64,000 nt of DNA from Apostichopus japonicus. Taxonomy: Eukaryota > Echinodermata > Holothuroidea > Aspidochirotida > Stichopodidae. Each line of letters begins with the position of its first letter. Positions within the stretch are counted from its first letter, which is position 1. The DNA lies in assembly GCF_037975245.1 (NCBI RefSeq), contig NC_092566.1:868001-932000 (forward strand), written 5' to 3'. The notes under the pieces are model-generated. The model did not search any database. It had not been told where the DNA came from and saw only the letters and a program-made list of their open reading frames with translations. Below, piece after piece: positions 1-14,400 of this stretch. The translations under genes were made by a program, and so were the position numbers.

Positions 1-964
1 TTGCTGAATTGATGTGAAATCAATTAATTAATATGACAATTTTATATACAGTTATCATAAGTATACTATCTTTGGGTTTACTAACATTCTCGAATATTCG
101 AAATCTTAAGGGGAAAGTGACAGTAAACAAACAACGTGGAAGCTTCTGTCTAAACAAAAAAATCAATGAAAATTATAGAAACAAGTTATTTATGAAATTG
201 TGATTTAATAATTTGAATATTCCAATGTTATATTTACGAATAGTGTAGTTATGTAGTTATGGATAAGAGAAGTCTTCAAAATACTAAAACAGCCCAAAAA
301 GAAATAATATAGTAGAAGTACAAAGAAACAGTGAAAAAAAAAATAAGAAAAAAATCAGTTTCCATTTTGACGCAATCCTCTTATACCAGGACGGTTACCA
401 TGGTGACATAACGATGCTGTTCTGGTGCAGTGAACTTTTCATGCCCTCCCCCTCCCCCCCCCCCACCCCTACACCCACCTCTCTCCTTCTCTCTCTTTTT
501 CTCTTTCTTTGTTTGATGACTGAGTATGACAGAACATTAGTCTAATGAGCAATTACCGTATATGGCAAAGTACCAGAGTTGTTTCCTTTTGTGGCTTAGC
601 TTTCCTGTTGAATTTCTGAACCATATTTCCTGGATGACTAACTCCAAATGATGCACATACAAGCCTGTACTTGCACTTTATGACCTGTTTCTTTTTGTTT
701 ACATTAATAACGGCTGCGTATCCTGTACTAAAACTGAGAAATTAAAGGTGGTGTGTTGTCTTATCGTGCAACGAACATTAATAGGTTCTACTGAGAGTAC
801 AATGGATATGGATATGTATTATATGTATTATAATGGATATGTATTATAACAAAGTACGATAAGTAGTCTATAATTCATTTGAAGGGACTTTTGTTCTCGC
901 ACTGCTATGATGTAAACCAGCCTATCTCAATAAGTCTGTACCATACAGAAAGTTGTTAGGTTTT

Positions 965-1017
965 ACGTTGCACGGGATCAGATCGTTCACGGGATCAGAT
1001 CGTACGTTGCACGGGAT
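965..1017. repeat. Short local direct repeat (ACGGGATCAGATCGT)
   Basis: Three near-copies of a GCACGGGATCAGATCGT motif occur in tandem at about 20-27-base spacing; the third ends in GGGATCCGA. No function can be assigned. Confidence 0.6.
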
Positions 1018-3404
1018 CCGAACGAAATCGTTTGGTAAAGGTAATTCTACTTGCACGTAGAGATAGGTTGGAAATATAGCAAGGGAATGAGGGGAGGGGA
1101 TTGAGGGGGGAGGGGGATTAGGGATTTAGATCCATCCAAATATGAAGATTGGAGTGAATCTGTTTATAGCTATACATACAATGGATTCACTATAGAGCTG
1201 GAGGAAAGAACCGGAAGTAGTACCTACTGCTACGAATTTGACTCTCGGTGAAGAGGAACGGAGAAGTTTTTGGTTGCGAAGTGAAGGGGGGGGGGGGCTG
1301 GATGGCAGTAAACTCTTCGTTGGAGATTCATTTCTGAACCTTTGACCAGAAACTAGCTCAACGACAAGAAACATTTGTTTTAAAGGTATTACATAATTTT
1401 AACAAATTAGTTACAATCCAATCTATATTCAGTAAATTTCATAGAGACATTGAAATCAACTACGGTTGGTGGGGGATGGTTCAGGTGGTTCATTGTTTAT
1501 CAACTTTGCCCAATCCCCCCCCCCTCTCCACCCCTCGCTCCACCAACTCCATTCCAATGACTTTCAGTTGGATCGTTTTCTGGGACTATGATGACCTATG
1601 ATTACCTCGAATAAAGTCACTCATGTCTGTGATAACCTTAAATGGCAAACTATAGCTGTGCGTAATACCAAATATACGATACATTCGCGGAACAGCCATA
1701 CCGTCAGTTGTCATGATGAGTGGCTTCGTCACGTTATGATACCTTCATTTCCTCAAAAGTTGAATTGCGCCCTCTATACTGTTTGGTGACGCTAGTTGAA
1801 TGACAAGTCACGTTACGTTACGTTTCGATTCGATTCTGATTGGACAAATAAATGAATATAATCTTACAGGAAAAGCAGTTTTAACATTTTATGAAGTAAT
1901 ATTGACAAAAAGTAATGTCAAACATTTGAAAAACTATTGCGATTTTATTTTTACATTAATTAATTAAAAACAAAAAGCTTTTCCAGCTATTCGCGTCCCT
2001 TCCCAACTAATTAAGGTAAATGTACATCACGTGCTACTTTCAGCCAATCAGAAGCATACATGAAGAACTGCAATTTGATTTTTTAGTATTTTTTTCCATT
2101 AAACAATATTGGAACATTGAAGATGAAACGATGTACCAGAACAAATTTAATTTGAACAATTTTTAATTTTTTTATGATATGTTATTATGATTATTTCCAT
2201 ATACAATTAAGAAAAAATATTCAACTAGTCTTTTTATGGTCAGTTGCGTTTATACATTTCTATTTTCTTTCCACCAATCAAAGACGTGAATGCACTTTGT
2301 TGCATTTTTTTGTTACAGTAAAGTTAATCAACATTAAAATTAAACGACATTTCATCCTACGAAGTCCAAAGAGAAAAGTAATTACATAGTCCAATAACGC
2401 TTAATGTAAAACCTTATTTCTAGAGACAAAACAAATAATAATAATAAAGCCGGAATATAAGTTCACCCTACATGATTGACGATGTTTTAAATGACACGTG
2501 AAGTATACAAGAAGAGAAGGGTGGAGTGGTTGGCGACGCGTCACATGTGCAAACATTGTGGACAATAACACCATGAACGCACCGAGGAGGTTAAGGTACG
2601 TCAAAAGGGTTCGTGTGCTTAACGTTGTTTGTAATACCTAGCTGTAATCATTTGTGTTACACAGTGTATAACTTAGACGACCATAGAAATAACCTTCTTA
2701 CGAACTGTTCGTAACGTTTAAAAGGTCGTAGTCCATAACACGCATTACATTGATAATAGAAGCATGCTTTATGTGAAGTTTGAATACTTAAGTGATCTCA
2801 CCGTGAATACAACAAAGAATTTATGAAACACCAGAAACGAAAATATATGTGGATTTTAATTTATCATTATAAAATTATTAAGAATAATTTTTTGGGGAAA
2901 AATAGTTTTGAAATTTGTATAAATACTTGAATGTGTCTTGGTACAATGGACTTGACGCAGAAGATTTTTTTCCCTTAAATAAACTAGTGTGGTTATTTTT
3001 TTGTTATAATAGCTGAATTAATGAGTACAAGAGTCTAAATAAACCTCATCTGTCTTGATACGCCAAATTTGTTAGATTTAACACATATTTCTGCGCTTTT
3101 CTTGTCTGAGCAATCTAGACCCCCCCCCCGGCCCCTCTTCTCGTTCCATGAATATGTAGAGTACGGAGTTGGGAGGGAAACAAGTCACTTTCATTCTTGT
3201 AATTCCATATATTTGTAGTTTAGACGTTCCCTAAAGATGGAGGGTGTACCATCATACCCATTTGAAAAATATTTGAACTTTCCGGCACAGTACCACCCAC
3301 CGAAGACGCAAATTGTAGCCACATTTATGCTATCGCATTGCCCCACTCTTGAACATTGCCTGACACTCTCTAAAGTGGTGAAGAGTTCCCTCATCTCCCG
3401 CCAC

Positions 3405-3715
3405 TCATGTTCCCCTTCCCACGGGGACAGGGACGGGGTGGGTAAGGGTGTTCATCATGTCATGGCACTATTTGTGCAAGTTCATATTACTCTAGTTTCT
3501 TCACCAGGTAAAAAAATCACAAAGCAATTCACACCCTAGTTAAGCCTCTCTATTCACTGTATGCTTGAAACCCTTCCCAGGTGGAGGAAGGGGGGATGGG
3601 TGTCCGTATCATGCCACTGCACTACTACGCAGATATAATGCCCCTTTATCATTCATAAGACTCTAGTTTTGTAAAACCAGGTCAATAGTCCCCAAGCATT
3701 TCACCCCTAACTTGT
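3405..3715. repeat. Degenerate two-copy tandem duplication (~150 bp)
   Basis: The two halves (about 3405-3540 and 3565-3715) share the same order of blocks: a GGGGATGGGTG-like G-rich segment, a TCATGNCACTG block, ACTCTAGTTT, ACCAGGT and CATTTCACCCCTA. The copies are well diverged. Confidence 0.45.
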
Positions 3716-6700
3716 CCTCACGCGGTTAATTGGTCCATCGCCTTACAATGATAGGTAAACATTGGTTGATGAAAACTTCTGACAAATGTCAACAGGAAAT
3801 AGTCGGCGGCGAAACATTTAGTCTTTTCCAAGGCTTGTCCGTAAAGTTTAATTATGCATTCAACTGACCGAGGTGCAGATCAATTATTCTAAAGCAGATA
3901 AGAAATAGGTCACTTCTGTATAGAGATTATCGGTTTGTATTGGTCAGTTTAGAAGCTGTAACACTGCTCGTGCCAGGCACGTGACCATGGCTAGATTATT
4001 GTGCCATTAAGAAGTAAAGGCAGCCGTTTTATAAAACTGATGAATGGTTTGTTTTCAGTAACAAGGTGTTTTGAAATGACCCAATAAGATGCAGTCCGTA
4101 AGTAAGATAAGTCCATTGAAAATTTACGCCACGTTAAACTCATATTTTTACCTGACAATAGGATAAGTGATGTTTCTCACAAATTTACTCGTTTTGACCC
4201 TAGATTTGTGTTTCCTTTCACCCATTGTTCATGCATATAATTTCTTCCAAAAAAAAATTATATACTTCAAAGAGATGTGGAGAGAATTGTGTCAAGCGAG
4301 AAGTTAAGAGGGGTTGCAATAATTTCAATAATTTGACGGAGATGATCGGTGTTAAGTAGCACGATCGATCTATAATAAGAGCAGATCATCAAAATTATAA
4401 TTAAGCACGCAAAATAGTTCATGGAAGAGCTAAGACTGGGTTCATAAAGGTTAAAAAAGTTATAAAAACAAGGTATATAGATTATTTAAGCAATGAAGCA
4501 AAATAAACCTCGGAATTTTTCCCAAAGTCGTTTGATGTTGCTTGGTAGATGTAAGCAAACATTTCATTGAAATATGTTATGACCATACTAGCCGTAAAAA
4601 ATCTTTGTCCTGTGTCTATACAATGGATCACGTTCACAGGAATATGGTCAGTATTTGAGGAAAAAAAGTGCGTGGTCCTTTCAAAGTTACCGTAACATCT
4701 TCACCCTCTCCCATCCTGTTCATATTACAGACGCCTTACATGTAAATGGCGTAGACGGGTGCAATTTTTCACATCTTTTTCATCTCACTAAATTTATCAA
4801 TCACTCTAACTTTCAATTTTCTTTTTAATCATAGTCTAACCAGGGAGATTATTCCTTTATAACGAATTACTATTCTGATAAGATAATATTCTGTTCTGAT
4901 TGAATTCAAAATCACAGAAAAAAAACTAAGTAAGATGATGCGTATACTTAGATACATAACCAAACAGTATATACAAGCAAAGCTGTTTTACGCACATAGT
5001 TATTTGTCACGCATGGCGTGTCTGACCCTCACTTACATCCCGTGACATAATAGATTTTAACAGCAAAAACATGTTAACGCAAATCTGGACTACTCGTGTC
5101 CGTATAAAATGCGTGATCAAATTGCTTGATATGCGCGCAAATGGTATTGCAGTGCCTGTCAACAACTAGGCCGCTAAGGTAACAATACGATATCGATTAG
5201 CCACAAGTTCATCGACTTTGATTGGGTTTTGCTCTATGAAACAATGGACAACAGAAAGTACGAGTTATACCTTCCTGCTGCCTAAACCACAATCTGTCAT
5301 TCAGTTTATCAGAAATTGATTTTTGTCCAGAGTGTTTTGAATTATTCAAACTTATTAATCGTGAGCCAGTATCTTTCGATATTAAAATGGTTTACCGCAA
5401 GCCACATTTTGTCTTATAGCTTATGAAAATGAAAATATGACAGATCAGATTGTGTAAGAACTATACGTAAGGATATTTTGCAAAACTGAAAGGGCTAAGG
5501 TTATGAGGTCTGCGTTCAGAACTTATGTCAGATAAAAGAAGCTGTACAAACATTCAATACAAGGAGTGGGCACAAAAAAGTCAAATTTTTACTCACAACA
5601 GAAAACAGTGTGGGCTTCAAATAAAATAAGCTTCGCAGGTTCAAGTCTGAGAAAATATTGGAGCCTAAAAGTGCCCCTTCTCATAGATTAGAAATGCCAA
5701 TTTTGTTAGCGAAAATTCTCTCTTTTCAGTTTTTCTAATAAAAACATTCAAGTACTGGAATTTGCTGTAAACTAAATACACAGAGTGTTGGGGAGTTCTG
5801 AAAAATAAGTTTTTGTTTTGTCCTACAAATCCTAGCCGCATGTTGCACTTCCCCTCCCTTGTGCCCCTCCCCTCCCCTCCCTCCTCTTCCCCAAGATTTA
5901 ATCTTCTCCCTCCCACACCCACACCCTGCACCCTTTCTTGTTTCTTCTCTGTCACAAATTTTCTAGTATACATTGATACGTACTGTTGCTAACACACCTT
6001 TACAAATCATACAAAGCCAGTGTTACTTGCTTTCTTTTAGACGGTGAGAAAAAGTACTATAAAGAACCATATAGAAGTTTTACTTTAATAATTAGCATAT
6101 AGCAACAAGAATACTACATTACAATACGTTATTATGATCATAGAACAAAACAACGGAGTACATGTTCAAACCATATAGAAGTTTTACTTTATTAAGTTAT
6201 ATAGTTTTACTATGTTAAGTTTTACTTTTTTAAGTTATAAACTTATTACATAAACTGTTAATGAGTTAACATTGTTTATAATTGTTCATCAGTTGTAAAC
6301 ATGAAACATTACTCTAACATTTGTATCATATAGCATACATAAAACTAATTGCACAACGACGGCGGATGTTAGGAGTCTATGGTTACTATGGTTACATGGG
6401 CCATGTTGGGTCCACGGATTAGCATTTGAAACATCAGTTACACTCAATCTCTTGCTACCCTCCCCGTGATCTCGGCAGTGCCAAGTATAACTTCATCGTA
6501 AGAGGCACAAATCTGTATATATTCCTCTCTTTTTTAATATTGCTTACAAAAAGTGTCAATCCGTGACGGTAATTTGAGAGATGTCGAATAATTATGCACC
6601 GAATAGATCCCCTTGCAAGGCAGTGTTCATACTTATACACGAGAAAGTCTAAAAAATATCCTACAAAGACCATATTAACAAAACAAGTCCACACCTGCAG

Positions 6701-9700
6701 CAAGACTTGCATAACTTGATCTATGCACCTGCACTTCTTGTGGAGAAATTGAAATTACTAGTTTTCTACATAGCGCCCTCTATTTATTAAAAGACAGGTT
6801 CAACTGAGTGGAACATACTACAAACACGGCGAGTGTTTTCCATTCGTTTATTCGACAGGATTTAACTGTACTCGAACACATACGGGATCCACGAAGTATT
6901 CTAAATATAAATAACTGTTTCCTTCATGTAACTAAGAGTTTACCTCTTCGACCAATAAAAGATACGTAAGTTGAAATTTATTCTTAATACAAGAAAGCAA
7001 TTGATGAGAGATTAAACAGCTCATAGAAACTTAACATATGTATAAATAAACACGTGTGCACATTTCTTCCAGCCTTTGTGTTGGAGAATAAAAGTTTCTT
7101 AGGTTATTTTACGAATTTTCGAAACCTTGAGAACATCATTTATTCCCAATTGAAACCGTGTGGTCTCCACTGAACGAGGCAAGCAGTGTGAACTGTCAGT
7201 TTCGAGATCGCTGTTGCTAGTGACACAATGGAGAGCGTATTTGACCTGTTAACAATAAAGGTAAGACTAAGAGCGCCCTCTAAAATACTATTGCTCAATG
7301 CAAGGACAAAGTGAGTGAGTACCGCTTTGTTTATTGAATTATTCGAGGGAAGATATGATCCAATCCGATTTCTTTAGGCTTTGATAATTGATTTACAAGT
7401 CATATGTAGATGTAGGTGTTATTTCAAAAAACAAATACCACAAAACTGCTTGAGTTATAAGTAGATTCATAAAAGTACTGTAATTTCTCCCAAAAAAAAA
7501 TCAACTGATAACGACCACTCTCATACGTAAATGCAGGTGCTATACCATTTCGAAAGTCATAACATCCGTGAGTAAACTTACGCCTATACTGCTAAAGTGC
7601 AATGTATCATAACATTAGCTTTACAGCTTAAATTTTTCTCAAGTCAAGCTTCTTCGCATGCAGACCGGTGTTACTGCGTTGTATTTTTCTCCTATTTTTT
7701 TCTTACGAACGAAAACGGTGGCACGACATAACCTTTTAGGAGATGCTTTGGTAGCTCCAGAAATAGCTCTCTATATATCGTTCTTATGCCAGGATTACAT
7801 CGGAGAGAGCTCGTGTTGCCATTGTCCCACAGGCGCACTTAGACGCGTGTGCATACAAGGACGTTATGCCACGCGTGTCGTTTGGGAAGGACCCCTGTAA
7901 CACCGCTGTAATTGAGTGAAATCATCTTGGTGGGCTAATAATATCGAGAATGGTTGACGGTGGTCAGTTTGGCCGATTGAACACCCGTCACAAATGGTTT
8001 TGGTCAAGTCAACGGCTTTCAAAGTTGACTGGTAAGAGACCTTCTAGGACGTGTGTTGGAGACCATGATTAGGCTTAATATGATTCGATCGCTACGGACG
8101 TTTATAAAAGACATTCTTCAGTGCGTATTTTTACTTGCAGTAAATACAACAAATTTAGTTCTGGTAAAGTTACCGCTTATTGGCCAACAAGTTGAAAGTA
8201 TGACTGTGTAGATGGGCTACGCGTTGATTTAATGTTCACATTTTTCACGAATATACGTTGTACTAATAAGTCAGTTCTTCATCTGTTTTTGTTTTAATTA
8301 ATTGGTAAATACTAAAATTAAAAACTTGTTTACAAACAGTCAGAATAATTTACTGCTTTCTTTCTGTGAAGTTTCTCGATGAAAAAATTAAATGACCGAA
8401 AATGCCCGGAAATAAAACCGCAAATTATTATCATATTCATATTTTTGTTATATATATCGACAATTGTGATGTTCTGTTTATATAAAATCGATCGAAGGAC
8501 AGGGCAGTTATCGATACGATAAAAAGTTACCTCGAAGCTTCTGTACATTTCAGGCATGAGTCTCAGTCGAATTTAGTCATTATCAAGTTATTATCACCCG
8601 TAAGAAAACCTATCTTTATTTTGTTGATTTATTTTACTAAAATCACCAAGCAGGAGAGCGTTGGTCTCGAGTTGGTTAGATTTCACGCCAAGGATAGCCG
8701 ATTGGCAGCTGTGTTTGACTCGATTTCAGTCGATATCTTCTTTGTATTGATTTTATATCAAACTTGACGATGATCAGGACAGCTCAAGTGTGTACTTATT
8801 GTAAAGTAGAGCATAACCCTTCGTACAACGGTCAAAGTCACTCACAGAGTAGAGTATAGACGCTGAACTTCCGACCTCCCAGCTTCCTGACGTATCTAAC
8901 ACAGTACCTGTTATACCAATCTGTGTGTTTGCTCAGATATTGTAAAGATATTAATCAAGAGAACGCCTATAATTAAAAGCGGAAATATGGAAAGTTAATT
9001 ACAGAACTTTTAGTATTTAAGGAAAAAATCTAAATGTAAGTGCTGTCATAAATTAAATTGTTATATCCATAACTATCAAGAATAAATAATATATATATCT
9101 ACACAAATGGATGATTCATTAAGGCAAACCCAACCAAACTTAAAAAGTACTTAGTGTTTATATATAGCTAACTGATGCAATTAATAGACGTCTGGGTAAA
9201 ACATAACGTCACATCAAAACTAGACTTACATTATCAAAAGGTGTAAAATGTATAGTGACAAACAAAAGAAGATTTCTTCTCTCAATATTTCAAATTTGAT
9301 AATAAGTTTTAATAAATTGCATTTAGTTTGGTCTATATTATCTTCTAAGCTTATTTGAAGTTTCAGTTACGATCAATTGAAGAGCACCTGTTGCAACACT
9401 TATTGAGGCTCTGACGTCACAAATGTAGTAGTGTGTTAAGTCGTTTTTAAAGACTTGTCACAAAGGTATTATATAAGGTTTGGTCAGCAGGAGTGCGGTC
9501 AATGCTAACATTTTAATTTCACAGATAGTTGGTTGCTACGGGGAATAGCCTCTTGATACATAGACCTTACGACATTTTATGTATCAAATAATGTACCCAC
9601 TTTGTTTATGGCTGAGATTCTCAAAGTTCTCAGTGGAATGTCTTTGTTAATATCACAACGCCCTACAAGAAAATACAAGCTACTCGCCATTCGAATGGAG

Positions 9701-12700
9701 TCATGACTCCTTGGTAGAGGGGGAAAAGTGCACAAGTCCTAATAATATGTCTTGCTGTGATGCGTTTCGCACAAAGATTAGCAAGAAGGCTCCTTTTTTC
9801 TTGAATCGTGCAAAAACAAAACCAGACGCATTGGTTGTTAGAACTTGTTGGAGGAAAATAATTGCCGCAACGCGACACGTGCGAAGCCATGTTATAGAAG
9901 GATAGGAAACAAATGCGTGTGATCTTTAGTGATGTGCAAAGGCAGGCACTACTAACATCCTAGCCCTGCACTCAAAAAAAAAAACCTTAATCTCACTTTG
10001 TTCTTTAAGCCAATTAAATCAATCCAGCCAGTTAAGGAGACAAGGCAAAAAAAAAGGTGAGATCTTGAAGAAAAACAGAAGTAGGGATAAGGGGGTATGT
10101 ATGATTTTTTTTTGTCTGACTGAGGGCAAACCCTGAGGTTTGTATAGTGCGGAGAGAGACGCATTAAGAATGGGCATGAGGTTCACCGCTCAATATGGAA
10201 ACAAAAGGTTAGGCGTCTGTCACCTGACAATCAGAATAACGAGAGAACAAGTGGGGAACTAAGCAGCTAGGTTGGCCCTGCCGATCGGCTAATTAACAAA
10301 GATACCATTCCATGTGATGCATGGCAGATTTATAGAATCTGACGGATTTTACTGTCTGTTGTAAGTTGCCTTGGTAATGTTTGGGGGGGGGGAGGAAAGG
10401 GGGAAAAAACAGAAATAAAATAAAATGAGCAAACAACAAACGCTAGGATAAAAAATCAAATTCAAAGAAACGGTTCAAGTTTTGAATGAAGCAAAGATCT
10501 CGAGACGCGATAATGAGGCTGCACATGCATAAACCATTAAGAGAGATTGTATCTGATCAGTTAATCACCATCAACACATGCGAGATATAATTGGCTATGA
10601 AAAGGACAATTCGGTGTGACAAACGTGAAAAGAAATTGAGGGGAAAAAGGGAGACAAAATATAGAAATATACAAGAGAAGATAAAAAAATGAGTTACCAA
10701 GAAATGTTAGCCTTTGAAAAGTTTTCCAGAGGTAGAAAACAACCGCAATTATTGTTTTTCGTTCTCCAGTGTGATGTGCGTATTTTGATGAGTTGGTGCA
10801 TAAGAATCTTTAATACAAGCCAGATTTCACGTGCAAATCAACACAAAACGTTAATCGTTTTGAGAAAATGTGCCTCAAAAATTGTTTGGTTTTTTTATAT
10901 AATTTTTTTAGCGTATTAACTTGTCCTTGTTTGGTTCTCACCTAAATTTTGGAAGGCTTTATGAATTTTATTGTTGGGAGTGCCTTTATTATGTTAGTAT
11001 GTATAGGATAATGGGAAGTTATAACGTCTGTGACTTGAGGTCAAATTAATGATATAGCTAAAGAACGTTTCAAAGGAATAATTTGAAAATGGCAATATTT
11101 CAAACAAAACTAAAGAAAAATAAGTAGATAAAAATAGGACACTAAATGAGAATTATGAGACTGAAAATAGGTTTAATTTAAGATCCAATTCATAAAATTA
11201 TTGACTTATGATATAAACATAATGTTATTAGGGGTACACGGGTATTCAAATGTATATGGCAACTGCAATACACAAGTCACTAAATAGAAAAATACACTTA
11301 CGTTAATTTTGAACATAGACATTAAAATAATTTAAAAGATCAAGAAAACATTCAACTTTGTGGAACTTATTTCAGTAAAAAATGGCTTCTGGGCACTGTT
11401 TTTGTCGTTACACGATGTTATTGAGATTGCGAAATGGCATCACATATGAGTATATATGCCACGTCATCCGATACAAGTTAGGCTTGAGTGAATTCAAAAA
11501 CGTCATTAAAAGCAAAATGAGAACGTTTTAATTAATACAAACAGAGTAAATCAAATCATTTCAGAGACATTTACAATTAATTTCAGTACAACAGTAACGT
11601 GATATAACGCTATACACTTGTACAGACATGTTGAGCTAGTATCCTTGGGGCCTCCGGGCTGGACTTCGTCACCCTCACGTCCCAGTAAGATGGAGGTATA
11701 TATCCGAATTTTAGTCCCATTATTTTAATAAAGTAGGAAGTCTTCTAAGTGGAAAATATAAAAAGTTTCGGGAAAATATAATTTTTAAGCTGTAGTTAAG
11801 GATTAATAAAAGGTTATTTTAGTGTAAAATAACGCTAAAACGCAGGAATAATACGGGTGGCGCTCGGGGTACCTACCGGTCGCATGCGAGGCAGACGCCC
11901 ATAGCAAACACGCCGTTTTCGATCAAAACAGAAACACTTTGCAGCTGTTTAGAACGGAATATACGCAGAATTATGATTTATCTTTAAAATATCGGTCATT
12001 TTCTTTAGGTTTAATGTACATTTAGTGTACTGTTTACGTTCTGGCCTGTAGTAAGGGGTGTGACGTCACTCCGTGGAGCGAGCGTCGACAACGGTAGGTG
12101 TACCGGGTTGTGTTTCGCTAAAGTGACCAAGAATAGCCCATTACGATTTCCTGAGACCCAAAGTTATATAGTTTTTCATTTCTATGAACGAATATTGTTA
12201 TAAAAATGTCCAAATATTGAGTAAAATAAGCCGTATTTCGTACTATACAATAAATACATAGAATTAACAATGTGTGGTGGACACTGAGCCTTGTCTGAGG
12301 CATCTCACGACAGTATGACCGTAATGTATCATCAGGACGCACGTTACAGGATTGTCTGAAGTAAATGAGCAAAACCAGACTAAAAATAACGGTTCTTTAG
12401 ATATTTCTAGACCTTTTTACTGTGTTTTTTATCATGTATAAGTGTTGTATTGATATTCACACAGTAAAACACATAATATCTTATGTGAGTAGGAAATGGA
12501 CAGGGTCCCTCAACTGAGAAGAAGGGGGGCGGCAACCGAGAATGGGGGTACAGGTCGTTACCTAATCTTGGTTGCTAAGCTGTCGAGATTTCCACCGAAG
12601 TAGAAAACATAATTAACAGAACTTTAAAATGTTAAATTAAAACACAGACAAATCAGAACTCCAGAATGTGGGAATCGGTTACAAGAGCTTTAGAAGAAGA

Positions 12701-13874
12701 AAGAAACCATCAACATGACGATTTTAACACTACCTAAGGAGTATCACTAACGCACACGGCGATATTGGCACAAGAACAGTCTTTTGAAATTGGACGTACT
12801 AAATTACATTCTGTTTGGAATATAAAAAAAAAAACAATCTGATAACTTTATTTTTCTTGAATCTGTTATTTCATATCCCTAAATACTGGTAGATCTTTGT
12901 ATATGGTAAATTCCTACATACATTGCAACAAATTTGTTTATATCGAAAAAGTTTAAGACACGAACTTCATCTATGGGGTATAGACTAGTTTTCCCTTCAC
13001 AAACATGTGTTACCCCAAAATTGGAAAACTTTAGCAATTATAGCCTAAAAGTAGATAACAAATGATTTTCTCTGGTAATTTGGCTAAATGTTCCAACAGT
13101 AATAATTTTATACAACTGTGATATGATAAATATAATACGCACTTTCATCTCCATGGTAATAAAGCAAGGGGGGGGGGGGGCATAAGAAGCGCGTCAAAAG
13201 AGCTTATCAGCTTGTGAGGTCATAGTTAAAGCGTTTTTCGCCGCATTGACTACAATACAGTTTTGAAAGACTCACAGAAAACAGCATCTCGCTCTTGACT
13301 ATATCCTTATCGAACGAATCAGCGGCTTAATAATATATATTTTTTAATTGGACGCTCTTATCTGACTTTGCAAGTGTTTCTACCAATAAATAAAACGCAT
13401 CACCAAACCAGCAAACATGGGAGCAGAAATATCGCTTGCGGTTTTTCCTGCCTTGTTTTCCGTTCATACGTATGCGGCTAAGTGTTCCAAACACTGCGTC
13501 CAAACAGAAAAAGATTATGCATGAGTTTATGGGACGCACGATTCACTGCTTACAAAAATGCTACATATCTGGTTATCTTTGCCCATAAATATCTTAATAA
13601 CTTGTGGCATATGAAAATCATTGTATAAGATTAGTTTTTTTGTTTTATATCTTTGACAAATCCTTATATAGCCCCTTTTCTTAAAAGAGACGATATCGTC
13701 GGGTATACATGAAGTTATAAAGGTTGGATATTTTTTCTCCCTCTCTTCGTCTGAGATTTCGTAATGATTAATGAGGGCATGGGAGCACCGGAAAACTTGA
13801 AAACGGAGAACGGCGGTACTGGAAATGATATGATACATCACGCATATGTCGTAAAATCATATCAAGACATGATA

Positions 13875-14400
13875 AAAGAAAAAGACATTTCGACTAGAAA
13901 TGGCTGGAGGCATGCCCCATGGATGACAACAACAGTCGCAAGCTGCCGCTAAAAACGAAAGCTTCGCTGCACGCTCGTGGTGCCCTCTCGGTGGACCTAG
14001 AACTTCAACAATTTCCCGGCAATTTTGAGCTTTTCCTTTGAAGAAGAGAGGGGTTTGGCACACCGCTAAAACGTGCGGCGTCCACCACGCAGATGGGCAG
14101 AGAGAAGAAAACCGCCGAATGGCAGAAGGAGTAGCTTGTAGCGACTCCATCTCCTCGAAGCCTCGGGCCCGGCAAGTAAACGGGACTGGCCCGGCGATGG
14201 AGTAACAGGCTACGATACAGCTATACAACACGTTAGACACGTGGCCAATCCCTGTCTTGCCAGAAATGGGCTTTTATCAATGCATCGAATACTTGGATAT
14301 AGCAAACAACCAGACTCTGGATCGCAGACGGGGACGCGGCGGCGGTCGTGAGTTCTGCCTCTCGCCACGCGCCCTGCCAACAATAACTAACAATATAACT
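13875..14400. promoter_or_regulatory. CpG/GC-rich island, function unknown
   Basis: GC is about 47-63% in successive 60-base lines here, against roughly a third in the flanks, and CpG is frequent (for example GTGCGGCG, GCCCGGCG, CGGGGACGCGGCGGCGG). A 127-codon antisense frame crosses it but shows no family features or splice context. The island is followed (to about 14830) by AT-rich sequence with several TAAT/AATTAA homeodomain-like sites, a CAGCTG E-box and a TGACAG site. It may be a promoter or enhancer of an unannotated transcript; nothing more can be said. Confidence 0.35.

Larger units (their letters stand above)
1..13870. other. Intergenic DNA, no gene recognised
   Basis: Mostly AT-rich unique sequence. 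I see no conserved protein, no splice-bounded exon series and no structural RNA. Open frames are short and without family features. Notable small items: a G-rich tract at 1089-1119, C or G runs (454-464, 1286-1297, 1515-1524, 3120-3129, 10383-10392, 13168-13180), a short ATGGATATGTATTATA repeat at about 801-850, a local ACGGGATCAGATCGT repeat at 965-1017, and a degenerate two-copy duplication at about 3405-3715. Confidence 0.6.

Noticed and set aside
13857-14240. 127-codon minus-strand open frame in the CpG-rich island
   Set aside because: Elevated GC reduces stop codons; no motif or splice signal supports a protein.
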